DNA of 64,000 nucleotides from Pedobacter glucosidilyticus DSM 23534 (GTDB lineage: Bacteria; Bacteroidota; Bacteroidia; Sphingobacteriales; Sphingobacteriaceae). The DNA lies in contig NZ_KE384312.1 in NCBI RefSeq assembly GCF_000425145.1, forward strand, positions 124,001-188,000. The letters run 5' to 3'. The notes beneath the pieces are model-generated. The model was not told the origin of the DNA and ran no database searches. It saw only the letters and a list, made by a program, of their open reading frames with translations. The translations under genes and the position numbers were made by a program. This document shows positions 1-10,166 of the stretch, piece after piece (positions within the stretch are counted from its first letter, which is position 1; every line of letters starts with the position of its first letter).

Positions 1-2858
1 GGAATATCACAGTAGGAAATCAAAAAGTCATTAATGTAAGTTTAAAATTATCTACAACCTTATTAGATGAAATTGCTGTAGTAGGTTACGGTACTCAAAA
101 GAAAATTAATTTAACTGGTTCTGTTCAAACTTTAAGGTTGGATAGCGCTGTTAATGTCCCTGTTACCAATACTGCCCAATTAATGTATGGGAAGTTTTCT
201 GGTGTGCAACTAACCCAAGGTAGTGGTTTGGCTGGTGAAGATGGTTCAAATATCAATATTAGAGGATTAGGAACTTTTGGAAACTCAGCACCCTTAGTGG
301 TGATTGATGGTATGCAGTTTGAAGGATTGGCTGAATTTAACCGATTAGCCCCATCAGACATCGAGTCTATAACTGTTTTAAAAGACGCTTCTGCTGGTGC
401 CATTTATGGTGCTAGAGGCGCAAATGGTGTAATAGTAATTACTACTAAGCAAGGCGATGGAAACACATTTAAATTGGAATATAATAATTTTGTAGGTTTA
501 CAAGAAGCTACCGTTGTTCCTGAGTTTTTAGATTCTTACAACTACGCAATTTTAAATAACGAGAAATTTAAAAATTTAGCAAACGGTGGAACATTTGCAC
601 CAAGATACACTGATGAGCAAGTTCAGTTAATTTTAACAGGATCTGATCCATTTAGATTTGCAAACACCAATTGGGCAAAATCATCACTTCAACAAGCTCT
701 TTTACAAAACCATTTTATAGCAATCTCAGGAGGAAAGGGCGATACCAGATACAGAATGTCTTTAGGCTATTTAACTCAAGATGCGATTGTTAAAGGTGAT
801 TTCGAAACTGACAGGTATAATTTTAGATTGAATGTAAATTCGAAGTTAAGAAAGTGGCTAGATATGGGGAATAATTTAGCTGCAAATTATCGTCAGATAA
901 ATGGTCCTACTGGTGGATTGGGGGCCGTAAATGGTATAATTTCTTCTTTTGCCCGTAATGCGCCAACTATCCCTTTGATAGCTGAAAATGGAAGACCAGG
1001 ATTTCAGGATGGAGCAAGAGGAAATCAAAATGCATCATTCCCAGTAGAATTTAACTTCGTAAGATCTGGTGTTGTTGGTGATTACCGTTTAGACGATTAT
1101 GACTTTAACAATAGATCGTTTCTTAGAGCCACAATCGTGAAAAATTTAACTATAGAAACTGCCGTTACCTTAAATTTAAATTTTACAAATACTTCTGATT
1201 TTAATCCTACCAATACTGACCAAGATGACTTTGTAGTATCAACTCAATTAAACAGATTGTTAAACATTAGCTCTTTCAATTATGGTATTTTGAGCGATAA
1301 CTTATTACGTTATAATTTTAAAATTAATAAAAAGCACAACTTCAATACATTAATTGGGTACTCAACAGTTTATCGTAAAAATGATGGTTTCAGAGCTTCA
1401 TTATCTGGTTTTCCTTCAAATGCTATTCAAGAGTTCGAAGGTGGTGGTACAGCAAATCCGATAGCTGAAGGTGGTGGCGCAAATGAAAATGCTATACAAT
1501 CTATTTTTGGTCGTATTAATTATAACTTTAAAGAGAAGTATCTATTTGAATTTAACCTAAGACGAGATGGTTCTTCAAGGTTTGCTCCAGTTAACAGGTA
1601 TGCCAATTTCCCTTCTCTATCAGCAGGGTGGAATATTTTTAAAGAGGAGTTTATGTCTGGCTTAATTAAAAACGATGTTTTATCAAGCTTAAAGTTGAGA
1701 GGAAGCTGGGGTAGAACGGGGAATAATGGTATTGGAAACTATTTATTCGCTCAAACTTATAATGCAGGTTTAGATTATATTTTAGGTAATAATAATAACG
1801 TAGGAACAGTTGTTTCAGGGATAGCATTAACAAGGCTAGCCAATCCAACTATTAGATGGGAGACTACTGAACAATACGATATTGGTTTGGATGCAGCATT
1901 CTTTAAAAATAAATTGACTTTGGAGGCCGATTATTTTAATAGAAAAAGTTTTGATGTTTTATATACTAATTTCCCAGTTCCAGCAACCTTAGGGGTATCT
2001 AGCTTAGCAGCGCAAAACTCAGCAACGGTTTTAAATAGAGGGCTAGAGTTAAATGTAAACTTTACTCATAAAAAGAGAAACGGTTTAAATTATAACATTG
2101 GTTTTAATGTGACAAAAAATGCTAAAAACAGAGTTCTAGATTTAGGTGATGGAGTGCAAACTGTTAATCTATCAGATATTATTAGACCAGGAGACCCTTT
2201 CAGAGCATATTACGGATATCAAAGAATTGGTATTTTTCAAACACCAGAAGAGATAGCTGCTGCACCCGTTCAGTTCGGAAGTACTACTACACGTCCTGGA
2301 GATATCAGATACGCCGATTTAAGCGGTCCAGATGGTGTTCCTGATGGTATTATAGATGGTAATGACCGTACAGTAATTGGTAATCCATATCCAATTTGGT
2401 TATATGGTTTAAATACTAGCTTCAACTATAAGGGTTTTAGTTTATCAACATCTATTCAAGGCGTAGCCGGAGTTGATAGATTATTAACTTCTGGCGGTGC
2501 CGAACCACTAGCTGGTGATAGAGATAATGCATTATCTTACTGGGTAAATAGATGGACTCCAGAAAACCCTAGTACTACATTACCAAGAATTGGAGGCGTT
2601 AATAATACCCTTGTTTCATCTTTTTATGTACAAAACGCATCTTATTTAAGATTAAGAAATATAGAATTAGGATACGATTTTCCTAGAAAAGTACTTAACA
2701 GAATGAAGATTAACGGTCTCAGGTTGTTCGTGTCGGGGCAAAACTTAATTACTTTCACCAAAATGGAGAACTATGATCCAGAAAGACCTGCACAATCAAA
2801 CGGGAGATTAGTGCCTTTATATAAAACTTATACAGCTGGTTTAAACTTCAATCTATAA
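1..2858 (+). CDS. susC: SusC/RagA-family TonB-dependent outer-membrane transporter, 5'-truncated
   Basis: This is an outer-membrane TonB-dependent transporter of the SusC/RagA type that imports oligosaccharides captured by the SusD partner. The window opens inside the gene; the frame reads from base 3 without a stop, so the true start lies upstream. The first readable residues run into VVGYGTQKK, the usual junction before the plug domain, followed by plug motifs (VVIDGM, IESITVLKDASAGAIYGARGA) and a long beta-barrel ending in an aromatic-rich strand (TAGLNFNL). The signal peptide and carboxypeptidase-like N-terminal domain are missing from view. The SusD gene follows after 13 bases, so the two are an operon. 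A TTG at 138 lies inside the plug and is not a real start. The family call is secure; the substrate is not visible from the sequence. Confidence 0.95.
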   Translation, partial: NITVGNQKVINVSLKLSTTLLDEIAVVGYGTQKKINLTGSVQTLRLDSAVNVPVTNTAQLMYGKFSGVQLTQGSGLAGEDGSNINIRGLGTFGNSAPLVVIDGMQFEGLAEFNRLAPSDIESITVLKDASAGAIYGARGANGVIVITTKQGDGNTFKLEYNNFVGLQEATVVPEFLDSYNYAILNNEKFKNLANGGTFAPRYTDEQVQLILTGSDPFRFANTNWAKSSLQQALLQNHFIAISGGKGDTRYRMSLGYLTQDAIVKGDFETDRYNFRLNVNSKLRKWLDMGNNLAANYRQINGPTGGLGAVNGIISSFARNAPTIPLIAENGRPGFQDGARGNQNASFPVEFNFVRSGVVGDYRLDDYDFNNRSFLRATIVKNLTIETAVTLNLNFTNTSDFNPTNTDQDDFVVSTQLNRLLNISSFNYGILSDNLLRYNFKINKKHNFNTLIGYSTVYRKNDGFRASLSGFPSNAIQEFEGGGTANPIAEGGGANENAIQSIFGRINYNFKEKYLFEFNLRRDGSSRFAPVNRYANFPSLSAGWNIFKEEFMSGLIKNDVLSSLKLRGSWGRTGNNGIGNYLFAQTYNAGLDYILGNNNNVGTVVSGIALTRLANPTIRWETTEQYDIGLDAAFFKNKLTLEADYFNRKSFDVLYTNFPVPATLGVSSLAAQNSATVLNRGLELNVNFTHKKRNGLNYNIGFNVTKNAKNRVLDLGDGVQTVNLSDIIRPGDPFRAYYGYQRIGIFQTPEEIAAAPVQFGSTTTRPGDIRYADLSGPDGVPDGIIDGNDRTVIGNPYPIWLYGLNTSFNYKGFSLSTSIQGVAGVDRLLTSGGAEPLAGDRDNALSYWVNRWTPENPSTTLPRIGGVNNTLVSSFYVQNASYLRLRNIELGYDFPRKVLNRMKINGLRLFVSGQNLITFTKMENYDPERPAQSNGRLVPLYKTYTAGLNFNL

Positions 2859-2871
2859 CTATAAAATTAAC

Positions 2872-4452
2872 ATGAAAAAGATATTTGTTTTATTCATAGC
2901 AGCAGCCTTGTTTACAGGCTGCAAAAAGGATTTCCTTTCAAGGTCATCATTAACTGAGCTTGCAGAAGATAACTTTTGGCAAAATTCTTCGGATGCACAA
3001 TTAGGTATCAATGGTATCTATGATGTATTGCAGGATAGAATTATGTATGGAGGTGGTTTAAACGAATTTAATGGTATAGGCATACCTGTTTATGATACCT
3101 TTACTGATAATGCATTTAACTCCTATAGATTTGAAGGCCCAGCGAATTACATTGAAGGAAACATTGATCCATCGATAACTAATGGTAGAATATTTAATGG
3201 TTTTTGGGCTTCTAATTACCGAGGCATTGCTAGAAGTAACGCGGCTATAACTAGTATCGGACGAATGACAACAGAACAAATTACGGATGAGAATAAAGCA
3301 TTTTTAATTGCTCAGGCTCGTTTTCTTAGAGCACTATTTTATTTTAACATCGCTGTTTATTTTGAAGATGCCCCTTTGATTACCACTGTACAAACAGTAC
3401 AAACTGCGTCTGTTCCAAAAAATACACAAGCAGAAATCCTTGCTCAAGTTGTAGAAGATTTAACGGCTGCAAGTGAAATTTTACCTATAACAGTTCCTAC
3501 ATCATTAACTGGATATGCAACCAAAGGTTCTGCTTTAGGTTTATTAGCTCGTGTACAATTATTCAATAAAAATCACGAAGCAGCAGCAGCGGCAGCAAAG
3601 GCTGTAATAGATTTGAATTATTACAATTTGAATACACCTTTTGGAACCATTTTCACAGAAGCTGGTGAAAATACTAGGGAAATTGTATTTTCTGTAAAAT
3701 TTCAAGAAGCGGCTGGTTTTAGCACTGGGTCAACTTTTGGAGCATCTTTTAATGGTCAACCTAAAGTAAATAGTCAGCCATTGGCAAATTTAGTTAACGA
3801 ATTTTATAACACCGCTGGGCAGCCAGTTAGCTTTCCTACAACAGCAACCGGTGCAGTGCAAAAAGCGAACAGAGACCCAAGATTAGCCTTAACCATCTGG
3901 TTTAGAGGGGATGCTTTTGCTGTTCAAAATAATGGCAATAATGTATTTTTTAATGCTAATAGCGCATCTAACTTTACAAGTTATGGGCAAAGAAAATATG
4001 CGCATACCAGAACTTCTCCCTTGGGTACAGCAATTGCCGGGGCACAATCGCAAGATTTTTATATCCTAAGATACGCCGATATATTATTGATGAGAGCAGA
4101 GGCGTTGATAGAATCTGACCCTACCAATCCAGAGATTTATACACTTATTAACGCTGTAAGAGCTAGGGTAAATATGCCAAGTATTGAAACTGCAGAAGGT
4201 GCAGGTAGGTCTCAATCACAATTGAGGGATATTTTAAGACACGAGAGAAGAGTTGAATTGGCGTTTGAAGGTTTACGCTTTTTTGATTTGAAAAGATGGG
4301 GAGAAGTGGAAGCCGCTTACAATAGAATGAGAGCTGATAATATTACTGGTTATAACCCCCAGTATAGAGGTTTAAAATCAGAAACTTTCCCTATTCCACA
4401 AGGCGAGTTAGATGCTAATAAGAAATTAGAGCAACATCCGGCTTGGAAATAA
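2872..4452 (+). CDS. susD: SusD/RagB-family surface glycan-binding lipoprotein
   Basis: A 526-residue SusD/RagB lipoprotein that forms the lid over the preceding SusC channel and binds glycan at the cell surface. The N-terminus is a lipoprotein signal with lipobox FTGC (Cys17). Family features include the N-terminal helical repeat (ARFLRALFYFNIAVYF), the late YADILLMRAEAL helix, the RHERRVELAFEGLRFFDLKRWG segment, and the closing FPIPQGELDAN motif. Length is normal for the family. It sits 13 bases after susC and is followed by a hairpin (4478-4511) before the fucosidase gene, so it may close the susCD transcript or allow partial read-through. The family call is secure; the ligand is unknown. 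Confidence 0.95.
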   Translation: MKKIFVLFIAAALFTGCKKDFLSRSSLTELAEDNFWQNSSDAQLGINGIYDVLQDRIMYGGGLNEFNGIGIPVYDTFTDNAFNSYRFEGPANYIEGNIDPSITNGRIFNGFWASNYRGIARSNAAITSIGRMTTEQITDENKAFLIAQARFLRALFYFNIAVYFEDAPLITTVQTVQTASVPKNTQAEILAQVVEDLTAASEILPITVPTSLTGYATKGSALGLLARVQLFNKNHEAAAAAAKAVIDLNYYNLNTPFGTIFTEAGENTREIVFSVKFQEAAGFSTGSTFGASFNGQPKVNSQPLANLVNEFYNTAGQPVSFPTTATGAVQKANRDPRLALTIWFRGDAFAVQNNGNNVFFNANSASNFTSYGQRKYAHTRTSPLGTAIAGAQSQDFYILRYADILLMRAEALIESDPTNPEIYTLINAVRARVNMPSIETAEGAGRSQSQLRDILRHERRVELAFEGLRFFDLKRWGEVEAAYNRMRADNITGYNPQYRGLKSETFPIPQGELDANKKLEQHPAWK

Positions 4453-4477
4453 TAAAATGACTAACTGAATTTCATGC

Positions 4478-4511
4478 AAATCCGTAGCTTAACTATCTAA
4501 GCTCCGGATTT
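4478..4511 (+). terminator. Hairpin between susD and the fucosidase gene
   Basis: Arms AAATCCG-t-AGCTTA (4478-4491) and TAAGCT-c-CGGATTT (4498-4511) pair with one mismatch around a six-base loop. The downstream run is only weakly T-rich (GTAATTTTA), so it could be a leaky terminator or a stabilising 3' hairpin that sets susCD above the enzyme genes. Confidence 0.5.
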
Positions 4512-4570
4512 GTAATTTTAACTACTATGGTATTATCCTTATAGGCTAAACAATCTTTTAAAACTTATTT

Positions 4571-5632
4571 ATGAAAATAGCTGTCTTATCCATTTTGTTA
4601 TTTTACTTTTCTACTGGTTCTATATCCGCCCAACAACCACCTTTACCAGAAACTAAAGAAGCATTTGAGACTCGTATGAAATGGTTTAAAGATGCCAAAT
4701 ATGGTATGTTTATTCATTTTGGGCTATATAGTCAGCTAGGAGGAGTTTGGAATGGTCAGGATATTCCCAAATATGCAGAGTGGCTACAGGCTAACGCAGA
4801 TATATCACCACAAGAATATGCGTTGTTAGCGCACCATTTTAACCCTAAAAACTTTAATGTTGAAGCTATAGTGAAAATGGCTAAGAAAGCTGGGATGAAA
4901 TACATTATAATTACAACTAAGCATCACGAAGGTTTTTGCCTTTGGGATAGCAAATACACCAGTTTTGATGTAGGTAATTCGCCATTTAAAAGAGATATCT
5001 TAAAAGAACTAAGCGATGCCTGCCGTAAACACGGTATTAAATTTGGTACTTACTACAGCCTTTTTGATTGGCATCATCCATCACAAGAAAAAAATAATAT
5101 TAATAAAGGTAAGGATGATGAATGGCCTTGGGCTAACAACATCATGAAACAAGGGCAAAAAACAGCCTATGTTAACTACATGAAAAATCAGGTTAAAGAG
5201 TTAATAGACCTTTACGATACTGATTTGATGTGGTTTGATGGAGATTGGGTTAGCTGGTGGACTTTAGAAGATGGTTTAGATTTGTATACCTATATTAGAG
5301 AATTAAAGCCTAACATCATCATCAATAACAGGGTAGCCAAAAGGAAATCATTTACCAAAGATTACGGTACACCAGAACAATTTCACTTTGATAGTGCAGT
5401 TGATTATGAATGGGAAGCTTGCTATACTTTAAACGATAATTGGGGCTTTAAAAAGAACGATTCTAATTGGAAATCTCCTGAAAAAGTTTACCAAATGTTG
5501 CAAGATATTAATGGTAAAGGTGGTAACTTTTTACTAAATATTGGTCCGGATGGTACTGGTAAAATACCAGTAAAAAGCAAAGAGATTTTGTTGCAAGTGG
5601 GTAAGATGTTGGAAGCCGATAATAAAAAATAG
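4571..5632 (+). CDS. GH29 alpha-L-fucosidase, compact catalytic-domain form
   Basis: A 353-residue exported glycoside hydrolase of family GH29, which releases alpha-L-fucose with retention. A signal peptide ends near residue 20 (SISA-QQ). The catalytic barrel shows the family motifs KYGMFIHFGLYS (43-54), TKHHEGF (116-122) and FGTYYSLFDWHH. WFDGDW (221-226) places the nucleophile aspartate at D223 by analogy with characterised GH29 enzymes. It ends with GGNFLLNIGPDGTGKIP and has almost nothing after it, so the C-terminal beta-sandwich of longer members is absent. It lies 12 bases before a sulfatase gene, suggesting paired removal of sulfate and fucose. It differs clearly from the longer GH29 at 55438. 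The family call is firm; linkage specificity is unknown. Confidence 0.92.
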   Translation: MKIAVLSILLFYFSTGSISAQQPPLPETKEAFETRMKWFKDAKYGMFIHFGLYSQLGGVWNGQDIPKYAEWLQANADISPQEYALLAHHFNPKNFNVEAIVKMAKKAGMKYIIITTKHHEGFCLWDSKYTSFDVGNSPFKRDILKELSDACRKHGIKFGTYYSLFDWHHPSQEKNNINKGKDDEWPWANNIMKQGQKTAYVNYMKNQVKELIDLYDTDLMWFDGDWVSWWTLEDGLDLYTYIRELKPNIIINNRVAKRKSFTKDYGTPEQFHFDSAVDYEWEACYTLNDNWGFKKNDSNWKSPEKVYQMLQDINGKGGNFLLNIGPDGTGKIPVKSKEILLQVGKMLEADNKK

Positions 5633-5644
5633 CTTTAATCTATT

Positions 5645-7093
5645 ATGAAAAGAAATGCCATTATTACTGCTTTATTTAGTGTTTTCTGTTTAGCCACCCA
5701 GGCTCAAGAAGTTGCTAAACCTAATATTATGTTTTTTTTGGTTGATGATTTAGGCTGGGCAGATACAGAACCTTACGGAAGCAAATTTTACGAAACACCT
5801 AACATCAAAAAGCTGGCTCAAGATGGTTTGCTTTTTACGCAGGCCTATGCAGCAAACCCAGTTTGTTCGCCAACCAGAGCAAGTATCATGAGCGGTAAGT
5901 ATCCTAGCAGTATAAAAGCTACCAATTGGTTTGGTGCGCCACAACCCGATGAAGAATTGGCAAATCTTAAAACAAAAGCTAACAACTCATTGCTATCGGC
6001 AGCATATCATGAAGATTTACCTTTAAAAGAAGTAACCATAGCCGAGGCTTTAAAAAGTGCGGGCTATAAAACTTTTTTTGCAGGTAAATGGCATTTGGGC
6101 GAAACCGAAGATTTTTGGCCAGAGCATCAAGGTTTTGATATCAATAAAGGTGGATATCACAGCGGAAGCCCTAAGAGTTATTTCTCTCCTTATAAAAACC
6201 CACGATTAACTGATGGCCCTGTAGGAGAGCATTTGCCGGATAGATTGGCCACAGAAACCAATCAGTTTATACAAGCTAATAGCAAAGAACCTTTCTTTGC
6301 TGTTTTATCTTTCTATTCGGTACATAATCCTTTAGCCGGAAGAAAAGATTTGCTAGAAAAATACGAGGCTAAGAAAAAGGCTATGGGTTTAAAAGATGAA
6401 TTTGGCTTAGAAGGGAAATTTAAACTACGTTTAAACCAAAGTCATGCTACTTATGCCGCTGTAGTAGAGGGTATGGATTTAGCCGTGGGCAAGGTAATGC
6501 AAAAACTAAAAGACTTAGGCTTAGAAGATAATACTATCATAGTTTTCTTTTCTGATAATGGTGGTTTAGCTATTAATGAGGGTACACCAACATCAAATTT
6601 TCCGTTAAGAGCAGGTAAAGGCTGGTTGTATGAAGGTGGAATAAGAGAACCCTTAATTGTGAAATGGCCTAAAGTTATCAAAGCAGGGAGTAGAACAGAG
6701 ATACCTGTAATTAGTAATGATTTTTATGCAACTTTCTTGGCGGCAGCTAAACTTCCTTTAATGCCGAAACAGCATACAGGTAGCACCAATCTTTTACCAC
6801 TTTTGAAAGGGCAGCATTTAAAGGAACGAACCTTATTCTGGCATTATCCACATTACAGTAATCAGGGAGGAAGCCCAGGCTCTGCTGTAAGAAAAGGAGA
6901 TTGGAAATTGATTCGTTGGTATGAAACCGGAAAAGAAGAGCTTTTTAATTTGAAAGATGATATAAGCGAGCAAAATAATTTATTGACTAAAGAACCTAAA
7001 ATAGCCAAGAGCTTAAGTAAAGCGCTTAATAAATGGTTAAAAAGGGAAAAGGCATTATTCCCTACCGAATACCCGGCATATCCAAATAATTAG
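5645..7093 (+). CDS. Type I (S1) sulfatase, Cys-type formylglycine site
   Basis: A 482-residue exported arylsulfatase-superfamily enzyme that hydrolyses sulfate esters on glycans. After a signal peptide (LATQA-QE) it has the N-terminal metal-binding aspartates in FFLVDDLGWAD (34-35). The modification motif CSPTR (74-78) has Cys74 as the residue to be converted to formylglycine. Further motifs are GKWHLGE and FFSDNGG. The C-terminal subdomain (RKGDWKLIRWYETGKEELFNLKDD) is typical of S1 sulfatases. Length is normal. It follows the GH29 gene by 12 bases and ends the first + strand run, facing a - strand operon across 60 bases. The class is certain; the S1 subfamily and sulfate position cannot be read by eye. 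Confidence 0.93.
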   Translation: MKRNAIITALFSVFCLATQAQEVAKPNIMFFLVDDLGWADTEPYGSKFYETPNIKKLAQDGLLFTQAYAANPVCSPTRASIMSGKYPSSIKATNWFGAPQPDEELANLKTKANNSLLSAAYHEDLPLKEVTIAEALKSAGYKTFFAGKWHLGETEDFWPEHQGFDINKGGYHSGSPKSYFSPYKNPRLTDGPVGEHLPDRLATETNQFIQANSKEPFFAVLSFYSVHNPLAGRKDLLEKYEAKKKAMGLKDEFGLEGKFKLRLNQSHATYAAVVEGMDLAVGKVMQKLKDLGLEDNTIIVFFSDNGGLAINEGTPTSNFPLRAGKGWLYEGGIREPLIVKWPKVIKAGSRTEIPVISNDFYATFLAAAKLPLMPKQHTGSTNLLPLLKGQHLKERTLFWHYPHYSNQGGSPGSAVRKGDWKLIRWYETGKEELFNLKDDISEQNNLLTKEPKIAKSLSKALNKWLKREKALFPTEYPAYPNN

Positions 7094-7153
7094 ATTAAGT
7101 TTTAATACAATTATATTGTCATTTATAAAAAAGCTTTGATTCGTGATTTTATA

Positions 7154-9271
7154 TTAATGTACAATAAATTTTAAAGCCATGTTTTTATCTGCACTATTAA
7201 TGGTAATGATGTAGATATTATTGATTTCTAACTTTCCTGAAGTAGTTAGATTGATTAGATTCTTTCCGTTTTGTAAAGCAATTTTATCATTAAAGATTCT
7301 TTGTCCTTTTAGATTAAAAATACTGGTGTTTACAGTTTCGTCTTGGTTCCAGTTTAGCCTTAATTGGGTAGATTGTAAATTACTATAAACTTTTAACTGC
7401 GTATCTTCATCTGTAATTTTAAAATTAATAGCAATGGGTGGGAACGTTTCTGTTTTACCATCTCTATCTATTTGAGAGAGTTGGTAATAATTAACACCAT
7501 TAGCAGGGAATTTATCAGTAAAATGATAAGCCCTCGTTACAGAAGAATTCATGGCTCCTGGTATAGATGCAATTTGAGTGAAATTTTTACCGTTAGTACT
7601 ATGGGATAAAGTAAACTTTTCGTTATTAACCTCAGTACTTGTTTGCCAATTTAAATTTATTCCATCCTTATTTGCTTTACCAGTAAATGATAAAAGCTGT
7701 ATAGGTAATGGGATAAGCTCTATAAGGGAAACATCATCTAAATAAGCTATATCTGCCGTTTTATTGAATCTCAACCTGATTGATGCTTGGCTCATGGGCA
7801 CAGTATAACTAGCAAAGCGTGTGATATTGTTTGATGATGTGGTTGTTAAAGGAGTAAACGTTGTTGCAGCCTGATCGCTTCCGTTTACAATGGTAGCACT
7901 AAAAACTCCACCTCTGCTAGGGCCTGTACCGCCACTTGGGCCAGCGGCAGATTGTATGCGGGCAGTAAATTGTAATTGATAAGTTTTACCGGGTATTACG
8001 GTTATTTCATTTGAGGTTAAGGTTCTATTGTTTGTAGCCGAGGCAAACCTTACAGTGGTTATATTAATATCATCTATAGTTTCTTTTACAAAATCTGCCG
8101 GATTTGCAGTTATCCATCCATTAATAAAAGAAGTGTTATTTTCAAAATCGCCGTTAAAAACTAAATTCTCGTCAGATGAGGCGATATTGGTAGTCCTATT
8201 GTCTATAATATTGTTAGTTAAACTAGGAGTAGATACATGGTTTTTATAAGTTTCTCCTAAAGGTGTGAGCGTTCCATTTATCGATGCTGGGAAACTAGTT
8301 TCAAAAAAATAAGCATACCGTTCTATTCTGTTATCGTTTTCTAAATAGGGCAATGCCAGTCTCATAAAGGCATCTTGTACAGCTGCCGGCCTGTTAACAT
8401 TAGCGTTAAATTCGGTTATCCAAATTGGCTTTTTATAAAGTGCATAAACGGCGTCTATATAATTCTTAAATCTATTGAATAAATCATTAACATTTGGATT
8501 GGCATTTTGTGTAGCAGACCAATTTCCCCAATCATACCAATGTATAGCAACAAAATCTATTCTTGCATCTTGGGCTTCTGCTATAGTAGTAAAATCGGCT
8601 AACCACCTATTCCAGTTTTCTTCTTTGGTAGCTGGCGAACCCATCCTGTAACCTGTTCTTAGTAAATTTTTATATACCGGAAATGCAACATTTACATCCG
8701 GAATATTAGCTTGTCCAGTACCGTCGGGTTCGTTAAACGCTAATAATGTATTTACATCTGTTCTGGTTGGGTAAGTATTTAAATTTAAGAAGTTATTGGT
8801 CAAATTGATATCCCAAGCCATAAGTACAAACTCATTATTTACTGTACTTACATCTAAAGCACCCCAATCATAAAACCAGCTTGGGTTTACGTTTGCAACT
8901 AAATTATTATCCTTTGTACCCATACCTTTTTTAGTGATATTGCGTAGCGGCATTACTCTTATAAAAGAAACTTTGTTTTGCAAAACAGCGGCTAAATCTA
9001 CGGTTATAGTACTTACAGCTGCAACATAATTAAAGCTTTTCCCGGTTCCGTCTTCATTCTCTGCTAGGGTAGCCATATAGCCCCTATCAAGCTTTATGGA
9101 TTTTATTTTATTATGAAGCCCTCCAGGAATGTTAGCACCTATATATAAACCACTAGCCGTAATTAAATGGCCAGTGCCACCTTGGTTAAAAGCTGGGTAA
9201 ATGGTTAATTGTGCTTTCGCAGGATGAAAAATATTTAAACATATAAATAGGGCTATAAGTTTCTTTACCAT
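7154..9271 (-). CDS. GH128-like (Asl1-type) glycoside hydrolase with CBM-like module and T9SS tail
   Basis: A 705-residue secreted enzyme whose middle resembles GH128, a family containing endo-beta-1,3-glucanases. After a signal peptide (to about residue 20), residues 21-115 form a small beta-rich domain resembling a beta-gamma crystallin fold. The catalytic part (about 125-330) has WFYDWG (132-137), FNEPD with the likely acid/base E181, IHWYDWG, and WITEF with the likely nucleophile E287. Residues about 365-535 are a binding-like module (start FNGDFENN, end YLDDVSL) shared with the genes at 12409 and 13654. Next comes the LPIQLLSF...INLNWQT linker module and a T9SS-type C-terminal domain. 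It is last in a tight operon with GH16 and a paralogue (8-base gaps). The GH128 assignment rests on motifs; substrate is inferred. Confidence 0.82.
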   Translation of the reverse strand: MVKKLIALFICLNIFHPAKAQLTIYPAFNQGGTGHLITASGLYIGANIPGGLHNKIKSIKLDRGYMATLAENEDGTGKSFNYVAAVSTITVDLAAVLQNKVSFIRVMPLRNITKKGMGTKDNNLVANVNPSWFYDWGALDVSTVNNEFVLMAWDINLTNNFLNLNTYPTRTDVNTLLAFNEPDGTGQANIPDVNVAFPVYKNLLRTGYRMGSPATKEENWNRWLADFTTIAEAQDARIDFVAIHWYDWGNWSATQNANPNVNDLFNRFKNYIDAVYALYKKPIWITEFNANVNRPAAVQDAFMRLALPYLENDNRIERYAYFFETSFPASINGTLTPLGETYKNHVSTPSLTNNIIDNRTTNIASSDENLVFNGDFENNTSFINGWITANPADFVKETIDDINITTVRFASATNNRTLTSNEITVIPGKTYQLQFTARIQSAAGPSGGTGPSRGGVFSATIVNGSDQAATTFTPLTTTSSNNITRFASYTVPMSQASIRLRFNKTADIAYLDDVSLIELIPLPIQLLSFTGKANKDGINLNWQTSTEVNNEKFTLSHSTNGKNFTQIASIPGAMNSSVTRAYHFTDKFPANGVNYYQLSQIDRDGKTETFPPIAINFKITDEDTQLKVYSNLQSTQLRLNWNQDETVNTSIFNLKGQRIFNDKIALQNGKNLINLTTSGKLEINNIYIITINSADKNMALKFIVH

Positions 9272-9279
9272 GATGTTGA

Positions 9280-10158
9280 TTATTGTTTTTTCTGATAAAT
9301 TCTTACATAATCTACTTCGTACGTGATAGGAAATTTAGATAATGATGGATTTCCTCCATTTTGTCCTCCAATAGCCAGATTAAGTAAAAAATAATGTTCT
9401 TGATGAAAGGGATTAAAGCCATCAGGGTTACGTGTATTTGCGATATCAATATCATTAAGTAACTCGTCATCTAAATAAATTTTTATAGCTTTTTCATCCC
9501 AATCCATACGCCATACATGAAATTTTTCTAACCATTTTGGGTCTTTTTCCAAGAAATAGCCAAGTGGTATAACTTTATTATTCCATTTAGGCTTTAAGTT
9601 ATTGCCTAAGTGTGCGGCATTGGCTAAAATGCTTTGCTTTTGGTTTTTGATATAAAATTCCATAATATCTATTTCGCCATTAGCAGGCCATTTTTCTTGA
9701 TTACCTAAAGTCCATATAGCAGGCCAAGAGCCTTTGGTAGAATCTATTCTAGCTCTAATTTCAAAACGCCCGTACTTCCAAGATTTTAGTCCTCTAGTAT
9801 TAATACTTGCGGAGGTATAATGTCCAAAAGCTCTGTTTTTCCTCCAATCTTTACTATTTGCATCGTAATCTGGGTTTTTTACTTTTTCTCTTAAAGCAGT
9901 AATGGTAAGAATCCCATCTTTACAATTGGCATTTTCTGCTTGATACCATTGCAATTCGTTATTGCGCTTAAAACCTGTTTCATAAGACCAATATTTATTG
10001 TCGGGTTTTCCGTTTTGATTAAACTCATCGTTCCACACTAATTGGTAATCTTTTATTTGTTGAGGTGGGTTAAAATCTGCTTTTGTAGCATCGTTTTGTT
10101 GGCCAAAAAGCTGTAAAGAAGCTGATATTGTAATAAAGGTTAAAAAGATCTTTTTCAT
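9280..10158 (-). CDS. GH16 family beta-glucanase (laminarinase-like)
   Basis: A 292-residue exported GH16 enzyme, most like the beta-1,3-glucanase/laminarinase subgroup. A signal peptide ends near LFGQ (20). The catalytic signature GEIDIMEFY gives E162 as nucleophile, D164 as the assisting residue and E167 as acid/base. Flanking WPAIWTLGN and the late FLLNLAIGGQNGG strand are typical of laminarinase-like members. It is a bare catalytic domain with no T9SS tail, so it is likely periplasmic or released by another route. It sits between two GH128-like genes with 8-base gaps on each side, strongly suggesting co-transcription and joint attack on a beta-1,3-linked glucan. Family is certain; the exact linkage is inferred. 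Confidence 0.92.
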   Translation of the reverse strand: MKKIFLTFITISASLQLFGQQNDATKADFNPPQQIKDYQLVWNDEFNQNGKPDNKYWSYETGFKRNNELQWYQAENANCKDGILTITALREKVKNPDYDANSKDWRKNRAFGHYTSASINTRGLKSWKYGRFEIRARIDSTKGSWPAIWTLGNQEKWPANGEIDIMEFYIKNQKQSILANAAHLGNNLKPKWNNKVIPLGYFLEKDPKWLEKFHVWRMDWDEKAIKIYLDDELLNDIDIANTRNPDGFNPFHQEHYFLLNLAIGGQNGGNPSLSKFPITYEVDYVRIYQKKQ

Positions 10159-10166
10159 GATGAATG

